8,797 bases of DNA, taken from the NCBI GenBank assembly GCA_031273405.1, contig JAISRW010000252.1, forward strand, positions 1-8,797, given 5' to 3'. Source of the DNA: Treponema sp. (lineage in GTDB: Bacteria; Spirochaetota; Spirochaetia; Treponematales; Breznakiellaceae). The notes beneath the pieces are model-generated. The model saw only the letters and a list, made by a program, of their open reading frames with translations. It did no database searches and was not told the DNA's origin. Positions 1 through 6,164 of the stretch are shown piece by piece. Each line of letters begins with the position of its first letter. The first letter of the stretch is position 1. A program made the translations under genes and the position numbers.

Positions 1-2
1 TT

Positions 3-10
3 AAGGAAGG
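3..10 (+). promoter_or_regulatory. Ribosome binding site of the adenylate cyclase gene
   Basis: A purine-rich AAGGAAGG lies three bases before the ATG at 14 and supports that start. The window begins too close to it to show a promoter. Confidence 0.7.
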
Positions 11-13
11 GAT

Positions 14-1996
14 ATGGACAGCAGAAAAAGACTTGAGAAAACAAAAATAAAATACCCCATCGGTTTTAAGCTGGTGACCATCATTACCATCCTCATACTG
101 CTTTCCCTGTCCCTTATTACCTTCCTGGTGTCGGTAATGGTCTCCAGCGACGTGCGGATAACCGCGGAAGACAACAACCTCAACATAAACAGCCGTTCCG
201 CGGCGGAGGCGGAAAACAGCCTCAACAGCATCCGGTCCAACGCCCTGGTGCTGCTGGATACCCTGAATGCGGCGGGAAGCTCCCCGGCCCTGTCCCGGCA
301 GGCGGCGGCCTTTTTCTTCGAGCGGAACCAGGACATCGCCGCCATCGTTGTTGCGGCTGCGCCGCAAAAGAGTGAAGAGACGGAAAACTCCGCCCCCTCC
401 GCTCTTCCCTCCTCACCCTCCGCTCCCAACTCCTCACTCTTTTTAATTAACCATCGGTTTTTCCTGTCCAACGAGGCCGATTCCTCGCTGGTGCAGGATT
501 TTCTCGCGGCCCAAAGCTCCGCGGTGGAACGGGCGGCCCAGGGGGAAGCAATCATCCTCAACGGAGCGCCGGCCTTCGGGATTCCCCTCCTGGTTATGTT
601 CCATCCCTGGCATCCCTGGCAGGAAGGCGGGGCCGGCGCGGCGGCGGTGTTCTTTTCCTCCGAATCATTAAGCGGGACCTTCGAGACCGGGGCCAATTCG
701 TCCTTTATGATCAACGGCGACGGGGAGGTGCTGGTCCACCCGGAGCACGAGCTTGTCATGGCGGGGGCCGGCTTGGAGAACCAGGGTTTTATCCAGGCCA
801 TGAGGGCCAATACGAGGAACAGCATGCAGAGCCTCTACACCGGGGAAGACGGCAGGCGGTATTTCGGGGCTTTTACCAAGCTGTCCATGGCGGGGGCGGC
901 GGTAATCACCACGATAGAATACGAGGTGGTGTTTGAGGGGATAGCCGCCACCACCAGGCGGAATATCTATTTGACCGCGGCGGTTGTTTTCGCTTCCGTC
1001 ATTTTCATCTGGATTTTTTCCAAGACCATCAGCGGCCCCTTAAAGGCCCTGGCCGGGGCGGCGGAGTTGATTGAGGGAGGGCAGTTTGAGGTTGCCCTGA
1101 AATCGAAAACCAGGGACGAGATCGGCGCCTTAACCGAAAGTTTCGGCAGGATGAGCGCGGCCCTGGGCGTCTTCGGCCGTTTTACCAACCGGGAGATCGC
1201 CGTCCGGGCCATGCGGGGGGAGATTAAGCCGGGAGGCCTGCCGAAAAACGCCACGGTCTTTTTTTCCGACATCCGCGCTTTTACCGCGAAGTCGGAAAAC
1301 TTCACCAAGGAATACGGGGACGAGGCTTCGGACAGGATCGTCCAGTGGCTGAACGACTATTTTACCCGGATGGTGGAGTGCGTGGAGAAAACCGGTGGGG
1401 TGGTGGACAAGTTTATCGGGGACGCGGTGATGGCCCACTGGGGGACCGCCTACACCGCGGGGAGTCCGGAGGAGGACGCCCTGAACGGCGTCACGGCGGC
1501 GCTTATGATGCGCGGGGCCCTCCTGGAAATGAATTCCGGCCGGAGGGCCGACGACCCCCGGAACCCGCCCATCCGTATAGGCTGCGGCATCAATTCGGGG
1601 GTGGTAACCGCGGGCCAGATCGGCAGCGAACGGCGGATGGAGTACACGGTGATAGGGGATCCGGTCAACCTCGCCAGCCGGACGGAAGCCCTGAACAAAC
1701 CCATGGGCACGGATATTCTCATCACCGAAAACACCTGGAACCTTATGGGAAACCATCTTATCACCGAAGAAATGCCCCCGGTCAAGGTAAAGGGAAAGGA
1801 AAAACCGATACGGCTCTTTGCGGTCATAAATATGAAGGGGAAGGAAGAATTAGGCGTGAAGCGTGGGGAGGGGGGAGTGAAGGGGCCGCGGACCCTGGGG
1901 GAACTGCGGGAGCTGCTGGGGATTCCCGCGCCCGATTTAGCCGCGGTCGATACAGGGGCGGAGGAGAAGAAGTATAAGATTGGGGGAGAAGGGTGA
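14..1996 (+). CDS. Membrane-bound class III adenylate cyclase with Cache-like sensor and HAMP domain
   Basis: This 660-residue protein is predicted to convert ATP to cAMP in response to a periplasmic signal. A first membrane span lies at about residues 18-42 and a second at about 316-336; between them is a periplasmic region whose second half (about 230-310, with INGDGEVLVHP) looks like a Cache domain. A HAMP linker follows (about 335-390, with the DEIGALTESF pattern), then the catalytic domain (about 410-605). The metal-binding aspartates are D419 (FFSDIRAF) and D470 (KFIGDAVMAHWG). K466 and T545 are the adenine-contacting pair, and N552 and R556 (VNLASR) are the transition-state residues, so it should be active and adenylate- rather than guanylate-specific. 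Residues 118-143 are a Ser/Pro-rich insert encoded by a repeat element. A 45-residue tail after the catalytic domain is low in complexity and also partly repeat-derived. The start is fixed by AAGGAAGG just upstream. It is the first of three co-oriented genes. Confidence 0.93.
   Translation: MDSRKRLEKTKIKYPIGFKLVTIITILILLSLSLITFLVSVMVSSDVRITAEDNNLNINSRSAAEAENSLNSIRSNALVLLDTLNAAGSSPALSRQAAAFFFERNQDIAAIVVAAAPQKSEETENSAPSALPSSPSAPNSSLFLINHRFFLSNEADSSLVQDFLAAQSSAVERAAQGEAIILNGAPAFGIPLLVMFHPWHPWQEGGAGAAAVFFSSESLSGTFETGANSSFMINGDGEVLVHPEHELVMAGAGLENQGFIQAMRANTRNSMQSLYTGEDGRRYFGAFTKLSMAGAAVITTIEYEVVFEGIAATTRRNIYLTAAVVFASVIFIWIFSKTISGPLKALAGAAELIEGGQFEVALKSKTRDEIGALTESFGRMSAALGVFGRFTNREIAVRAMRGEIKPGGLPKNATVFFSDIRAFTAKSENFTKEYGDEASDRIVQWLNDYFTRMVECVEKTGGVVDKFIGDAVMAHWGTAYTAGSPEEDALNGVTAALMMRGALLEMNSGRRADDPRNPPIRIGCGINSGVVTAGQIGSERRMEYTVIGDPVNLASRTEALNKPMGTDILITENTWNLMGNHLITEEMPPVKVKGKEKPIRLFAVINMKGKEELGVKRGEGGVKGPRTLGELRELLGIPAPDLAAVDTGAEEKKYKIGGEG
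366..443 (+). repeat. Intragenic copy of a dispersed inverted-repeat element
   Basis: The left arm AAAAGAGTGAAGAG (366-379) pairs with the right arm CTCCTCACTCTTTT (430-443) at 13 of 14 positions. Between them is C/T-rich sequence with repeated CTCC and CTCACC words. The left-arm core AAGAGTGAAGAG is identical to 4837-4848. The right arm AACTCCTCACTCTT (428-441) matches 4924-4937 at 13 of 14. The element keeps the cyclase frame open and encodes a Ser/Pro/Asn-rich stretch in the sensor domain. I see no target-site duplication that I can defend, and no protein-coding capacity of its own. Confidence 0.72.
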
Positions 1997-2132
1997 GGGA
2001 TGAGAGTTGAGGGAAGAAAGAGAGGGGAGGCGGGAAATAGGTATGGGAAAGCGGGACAACGATAATCATTCAGACAACAAAACTTCACGTTCCACGCTTC
2101 ACACTTCACTCTTGAAAGAAACTCCACGCTTA
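1853..2132 (+). repeat. Junction copy of the dispersed element between cyclase and FecR-module genes
   Basis: Purine-rich units (GTGAAGCGTGG at 1856-1866, GAGTGAAG at 1875-1882, and a run of GAGGGATGAGAG type from about 1985 to 2030) lie in and just after the 3' end of the cyclase gene. Complementary pyrimidine-rich units lie in the 5' end of the next gene: CCACGCTTCAC at 2092-2102 is the exact reverse complement of 1856-1866, and CTTCACTC at 2104-2111 is the reverse complement of 1875-1882. The whole is longer and more degenerate than the other two copies and may be several units merged. It includes the cyclase stop codon and the candidate starts at 2007 and 2043. Confidence 0.55.
2024..2030 (+). 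promoter_or_regulatory. Probable ribosome binding site of the FecR-module gene
   Basis: GGGGAGG ends 12 bases before the ATG at 2043, a longer spacing than usual. It lies in the purine-rich part of the junction repeat, so the repeat may supply the translation signal. It is still the best match near any of the three candidate starts (TTG 2007, ATG 2043, ATG 2136). Confidence 0.4.
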
Positions 2133-4829
2133 AAAATGGATTTTTTTGTTTATATCATTTGTATCGCGGGGGTTTTAATTTCCCTCAATTTTTTCAGGCT
2201 TGATTTATTCAGGACCTTGACGCGCCGGACGGAACAGCCGGTGGGGGTTATTACCTCCACCTATAAGGCCGCCCAGCGGCGTTTCTCGGACCGGGTGCTC
2301 TGGGACAGGCTGAGGCGGGAAAGCCCGGTATACAACGGCGATTTTATCAGGACCGGGGGCTTGTCCGAGGCGACGATTGCCATTGCGGGGGGAGCGGTGA
2401 TAGCCCTGGCGGAGAACAGCCTCGTTCAGCTTCACGTGGATGATACGAGCGCCCGGGTCGACATCAGCGGGGGAGGCGTAAGCGTAAACGCCGCGGATTC
2501 CGGTTCCGCCCTGATCCTTGCCTCCGGGGGCAGCCAGGTTAGGGTGGAATCGGGGGCGGTGGTAAGCGCCGGCGTGGACGGCGAAGACTTCCGGTTCCGG
2601 GTGGTGGAAGGGAACGCTTCCTTTAGCGGCGAACCCCCGCCGGCGGCGCGGGAGGCCGCTGCCCTCTACCCCCGCCCGGCGGCGGGCCTCATTAACCCGG
2701 GGCCGGAAAAGCTCACCGTGCCTTTCCGCTGGGACAGGACAAACCTTGACCCGGAGGAACCGGTCCTCCTGGAGATTGCCGAAGACCGGAACTTTAGCCG
2801 CCTTGTTTTCGCGGAAGATTTTACCGGGGACAGCGCCGTGGCGGAACTAGTCGGGGGTTCCTATTTCTGGCGGGTCTCCGCCGGGGGAGGCCCTGTTTCT
2901 TCCTTTGACACCTTTTCCCTCAAGGTGATAGACGCCCCTCCGCCGGTTTTGATTGCCCCCGTGGAGGGCTATCAGTACCGGTTCCGGGTAAAACGGCCGC
3001 CGGTGCGCTTTCAGTGGCGGGAACAGGACGGGGCGGCTTCGTATGTGCTGGAAGCGGCGGATAATCCTGAGATGGCGAACCCTGCCTTTGTGCGGGAGGC
3101 GGGAGGGGCCTCCTTGTACGCTTCCGAGCTTGGGCCGGGAACCTGGTACTGGCGGGTGCGGCCGGTGTTCCCCGCCGGTTACGAGGGAAACGCCGGGCAG
3201 GGAAAGCCGGCGTCCTTCAGAATTATCCAAACCGGGGAACTGGGGCCGCCGGAATTACAGAGCCCCGCGGACAGGGGGCTGGTGAATCTCGCCGCCAACC
3301 GGGGGGATCTTTATTTTTCCTGGCGCAGGGAAGCGGAAGCCCAATCCTACAGCATACGGATTTCTAAAAACCGGGACTTGAGCAGCCCCGTTATAGCCGA
3401 GACGGTGGGGGATAATTTTTATGTCTACCGGAGAGGGCAAAACGCCGTCAGGCCGGGGCAGTATTTCTGGGCTGTTTTACAGACCGATACGGAAGGGAAC
3501 GACTCAAATACCTCTCCGGTGCGGTCCTTTACCGCCGTGGAGGAAGAGACGGTTCAGCGGACCGTCTTCCCCCCCGACGGGTATAGTATCGGAACCACCA
3601 TGATGCCGGATATACGGTTCACCTGGAAAACCAATCTGCCCTTCGAGACCAGGTTCCAAGTTTCCGGCCGGGCTGATTTTTCCCGGTTGGAAATAGACGA
3701 AGCGGTAAGCGGCGAAACCATACAGGGGCGGATCCTGACTGAGGGCGTCTGGTATTGGCGTATACTGGCCCGGGGAAACGACGGCGCCGTGTTTGAGACG
3801 CCCCGCAGGAGTTTCATCACCGCCCCTTCTCTTCCCGCCCCGGTCCCGGTTAAACCCGGCGCCCTGGTATTGATTGCGGAAAGAGAACCGGTGGGTTTTT
3901 CCTGGACAGCCTCTCCGGGAGCGGAATACTATCAGTTCAAATTGTACCGTGAGGAAGACAGGACCAGGGCGGTTTATGAAAACGACCTGGTTCAGGGGAC
4001 GGCCTTGAATCTTTCTATGGACGGCTATCCCGACGGGGCCTACTACTGGACCGTGCAGGGTTTTGCGGCCGAGAGCCCCCGGAGCACCCGGCTCATAGGG
4101 CTCTTGGCGGGAAGCGGCTTTAACGCCCGGAAAATCCGCCCGGTGAGCCTGGACTACCCCGCCGACGGCACGGAATTTGAGGGCCTCCAGGCATACCTTG
4201 AACCGGGCAGCCTGCGGTGGAGCCGGAACGAACCGACCGCCGCCTCGAGCCGCTTCATTCTTTCCCAAAACCGGGATTTTACCGGCCGGCCCGCGGTGAT
4301 GATAGAAAATCCGCCGGGAACCATTCCCCTGCCCCGGCTCCGGGCGGGGAACTATTACTGGACCATCCGGGCGGAAACAACAGACGGCTTTGACATCAGC
4401 GCCAGGGCGCCCCGTTTTATCCGGGTGCTCCCCACGCCGCCCCTGCCGGAAGCGGAAGGCCGTCTGCCCGAAGACGGGACGGTCATCACCGGAGCGGATC
4501 TGAGACAGAACCGGAAGATCTCCTTTTCCTGGCAGCCGGTGCCGGGGGCCGGGGGCTATCTTTTTATCCTGATAAAGGAAGGAGAAAACAAGGAGCTCCT
4601 CAGTCTGGGGCCGCTTACCGAAACATCCTTTACGCTGGAAGATTTTACCCTTCTGGACGTGGGGACTTTTATCTGGCGGGTAGAAGCCGTATTGCCCAGC
4701 CCGGTCCAGGAAGACAGGGGCGCTCTTATCCGTAGAGGCGAAACCGGCGAGAACCGCTTCAAGATCGATTTCGCCCTGCCCAAAAAACCGGATTTACAGA
4801 AACCGGGAATATTGTACGGAAGAGAGTGA
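2043..4829 (+). CDS. Membrane-anchored FecR-domain protein with seven FN3-like Trp-pair modules
   Basis: The protein is 928 residues from the ATG at 2043. A single hydrophobic segment (about residues 32-52) has no evident signal-peptidase site, so it probably anchors the protein in the inner membrane with the rest in the periplasm. A FecR-like domain follows (about 67-195; GDFIRTGG and a VxVxSG-type beta pattern). Then come seven modules of 93-106 residues. Each begins with a [FL]xW motif (Trp at 230, 325, 427, 528, 621, 726, 830) and closes with a [YFI]W[RTA][VI] motif (Trp at 276, 370, 476, 572, 669, 773, 878). I take them as fibronectin-III-like beta sandwiches forming a rod; the exact fold is inference. 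Residues about 10-31 come from the junction repeat, so the ancestral start may have been the ATG at 2136, directly before the membrane segment. A TTG at 2007 is also possible. No enzyme motif is visible. No FecI/FecA partner is nearby, so iron signalling is unlikely. Confidence 0.88.
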   Translation: MGKRDNDNHSDNKTSRSTLHTSLLKETPRLKMDFFVYIICIAGVLISLNFFRLDLFRTLTRRTEQPVGVITSTYKAAQRRFSDRVLWDRLRRESPVYNGDFIRTGGLSEATIAIAGGAVIALAENSLVQLHVDDTSARVDISGGGVSVNAADSGSALILASGGSQVRVESGAVVSAGVDGEDFRFRVVEGNASFSGEPPPAAREAAALYPRPAAGLINPGPEKLTVPFRWDRTNLDPEEPVLLEIAEDRNFSRLVFAEDFTGDSAVAELVGGSYFWRVSAGGGPVSSFDTFSLKVIDAPPPVLIAPVEGYQYRFRVKRPPVRFQWREQDGAASYVLEAADNPEMANPAFVREAGGASLYASELGPGTWYWRVRPVFPAGYEGNAGQGKPASFRIIQTGELGPPELQSPADRGLVNLAANRGDLYFSWRREAEAQSYSIRISKNRDLSSPVIAETVGDNFYVYRRGQNAVRPGQYFWAVLQTDTEGNDSNTSPVRSFTAVEEETVQRTVFPPDGYSIGTTMMPDIRFTWKTNLPFETRFQVSGRADFSRLEIDEAVSGETIQGRILTEGVWYWRILARGNDGAVFETPRRSFITAPSLPAPVPVKPGALVLIAEREPVGFSWTASPGAEYYQFKLYREEDRTRAVYENDLVQGTALNLSMDGYPDGAYYWTVQGFAAESPRSTRLIGLLAGSGFNARKIRPVSLDYPADGTEFEGLQAYLEPGSLRWSRNEPTAASSRFILSQNRDFTGRPAVMIENPPGTIPLPRLRAGNYYWTIRAETTDGFDISARAPRFIRVLPTPPLPEAEGRLPEDGTVITGADLRQNRKISFSWQPVPGAGGYLFILIKEGENKELLSLGPLTETSFTLEDFTLLDVGTFIWRVEAVLPSPVQEDRGALIRRGETGENRFKIDFALPKKPDLQKPGILYGRE

Positions 4830-4833
4830 AGTA

Positions 4834-4937
4834 GCGAAGAGTGAAGAGTGGAAAGGTGAAAGGGGCAGGAAAAATGCGAGAACACAACATGCGAAAACAC
4901 ACTAATCCCCACTCTTCACGCTTAACTCTTCACTCTT
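4834..4937 (+). repeat. Junction copy of the dispersed inverted-repeat element before the outer-membrane protein gene
   Basis: The left arm AAGAGTGAAGAGT (4837-4849) is the exact reverse complement of ACTCTTCACTCTT (4925-4937). A second right-arm unit, CACTCTTCACGC, lies at 4910-4921. Five bases separate the stop codon at 4827-4829 from the element; the AGAGAGTGAA containing that stop resembles the left arm. The start codon of the next gene lies inside the element, and the right arm encodes part of its signal-peptide region. The middle (4850-4909) is A-rich and carries the ribosome binding site. Confidence 0.7.
4861..4870 (+). promoter_or_regulatory. Ribosome binding site deciding the start of the outer-membrane protein gene
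   Basis: AGGGG at 4861-4865 and AGGA at 4867-4870 lie eight and three bases before the ATG at 4874. They favour that codon over the in-frame GTG at 4841, which lies in the repeat arm and has a weaker upstream signal. An ATG at 4889 is a less likely alternative. Confidence 0.6.
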
Positions 4938-6073
4938 ATTTATTGGTTGTTCTGTTCTTTATGGCAGGCGCGGTTCTGTTTGGGCAGGAGGAATACCGGA
5001 TTGAGGAAGACGGCCGCTTTGTTCAGATGCTGAGATGGGAGGGAGACGACAGTGTGCTGTACTATGAGGTGGAGATTGAACGGCAGGAAGGGGGCGCCTG
5101 GGAAAATGTTATAACCACGGAGACGGAGAGCGATTTTCTTGAGGTCTCCCTCGCTTCGGGAACTTACCGCTACCGGGTCCGGGCGCATGACTTTTTGGGG
5201 AGGCCCGCGGCGCCGGCGGAATGGATTCAATTTGATGTTCGTTTGGCAAAACAGCCGGAAATTGTGCGGTTCAGCCCGGAGGCCTTTTATCTGGATGAAG
5301 ACCTTGTCTGGATATTGACCCTTTGGGGGCGGAACCTGGCCGAAGGTGCGGAGATATACATCCGGAACCAGGGCATACAAAGCATAGGAGAAAACCGCAT
5401 CATACCCCAAAGGGTGATAATAGAACAGTCGGAAGAAGGGGCGCAACTGGTTTTCGGCTTTGATCAGTTGACTATGGGAGAGTATACCATTTACATGATG
5501 AATCCCGGAGGCCTTGAAACAAGCCTGGGGACTTTTAGGATCGCCTTCAGGAAGCCTCTGGATATTGATGTATCGGCGGGGTATAGGCCCCTCGTTCCCT
5601 TATACGGGCTGATTAACGATCTGTTCGCGGTGAACATTTTCCCCCTGGGAGCCTATGCGCGGCTAACTATTATTCCCCTTAAGCGGAACTGGGGCTATGT
5701 GGGCCTTGACCTGGAACCGTCGTGGAACTATCTCTCCGCCAAAGGAGACGGCTATGAGGTTCAGGCCCATATGGCCGGAGTCTCGATATACGGGATTTAC
5801 CGGATGTGGTTCTCCAACCGCCTTATGGCTCTGACTTTTCGTATCGGCGGCGGTTTTTACCCGATCCTGGATTACTATTTTACCTACAGCCGGGGAACTT
5901 CCGAATCCCGGACGCTCCTCATCCCGGCCGCCGCCACAGGGTTCAGCTTCCAGTGGTTTATCAAGAGGCCCTTTTTTGTGGAAGCCGGGGCGGATTTTGC
6001 CCACCTCTTTTCGACCGATAAGCCCCAGCCGGGATACCTCCGGCCCTTTTTCGGTGCAGGCTGTAGTTTTTAG
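4874..6073 (+). CDS. Outer-membrane beta-barrel protein with FN3-like and TIG/IPT-like domains
   Basis: The 399-residue product begins with a signal peptide (hydrophobic core about residues 22-36, likely cut after G37 before QEE). No lipobox cysteine is seen. Residues about 45-120 form one module like those of the preceding gene: LRW with Trp55, then YRYRV 45 residues later, where Tyr replaces the second Trp. Residues about 126-226 (start PEIVRFSP, then LTLWGRNL and AEIYIRN) resemble a TIG/IPT immunoglobulin-like domain. The last 170 residues alternate in beta-strand fashion, are rich in Tyr, Phe and Gly, and end in Phe, as expected for a small outer-membrane barrel recognised by the BAM machinery. 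From memory, position and length resemble Tp0483 of Treponema pallidum, reported to bind fibronectin; I could not check this. The N-terminal 20 residues are partly encoded by a repeat. It is the last gene of the plus-strand block. Confidence 0.85.
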   Translation: MREHNMRKHTNPHSSRLTLHSYLLVVLFFMAGAVLFGQEEYRIEEDGRFVQMLRWEGDDSVLYYEVEIERQEGGAWENVITTETESDFLEVSLASGTYRYRVRAHDFLGRPAAPAEWIQFDVRLAKQPEIVRFSPEAFYLDEDLVWILTLWGRNLAEGAEIYIRNQGIQSIGENRIIPQRVIIEQSEEGAQLVFGFDQLTMGEYTIYMMNPGGLETSLGTFRIAFRKPLDIDVSAGYRPLVPLYGLINDLFAVNIFPLGAYARLTIIPLKRNWGYVGLDLEPSWNYLSAKGDGYEVQAHMAGVSIYGIYRMWFSNRLMALTFRIGGGFYPILDYYFTYSRGTSESRTLLIPAAATGFSFQWFIKRPFFVEAGADFAHLFSTDKPQPGYLRPFFGAGCSF

Positions 6074-6164
6074 CTGTACCGCGCGTACCAGGAGATTACA
6101 AAGGTATATTTTACCTCTGTAGAGACAAGGTAATGCTTACCACTCTTGAGGCGGGGAGGTTCAT
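6074..6164. other. Convergent intergenic gap with two short hairpins
   Basis: Two perfect 5-bp stems are visible: AGGTA/TACCT around a 5-base loop (6102-6116) and GGTAA/TTACC around a 3-base loop (6129-6141). Neither is followed by a clear T-run on either strand. On the minus strand the first is followed by only TT before a G. They could act as a weak bidirectional terminator, but the evidence is thin. Confidence 0.3.

Noticed and set aside
1..825. A long minus-strand open frame opposite the cyclase start
   Set aside because: It overlaps the membrane and sensor regions of a well-supported gene and shows no domain; it is a compositional shadow.
14..1996. Guanylate cyclase instead of adenylate cyclase
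   Set aside because: The purine-contact positions are Lys466 and Thr545, the adenine-type pair, not the Glu/Cys type of guanylate cyclases.
1130..2127. Minus-strand open frames over the cyclase catalytic domain and the junction
   Set aside because: The plus-strand frame contains all catalytic residues of a class III cyclase; the antisense frames are low in complexity and overlap each other.
3504..4268. A 254-codon open frame on the minus strand opposite the module-rich gene
   Set aside because: It is antisense to a gene with clear repeated domains; its translation is rich in Pro, Gly and Arg without motifs, as expected for a shadow frame in GC-rich DNA.
2043..4829. Iron-dicitrate type FecR signalling protein
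   Set aside because: No sigma factor or TonB receptor is adjacent, and the long module array is absent from classical FecR; only the domain is shared.
366..4937. CRISPR array
   Set aside because: The repeats are inverted, imperfect, few and irregularly spaced, partly within genes, and no cas gene is present.
6102..6141. Strong intrinsic terminator in the convergent gap
   Set aside because: The stems are only 5 bp and no proper T-run follows on either strand.
6141..6149. CACTCTTGA in the convergent gap, identical to 2107-2115, as a fourth repeat copy
   Set aside because: Only nine bases match and no opposite arm is seen nearby; it may be a chance match.
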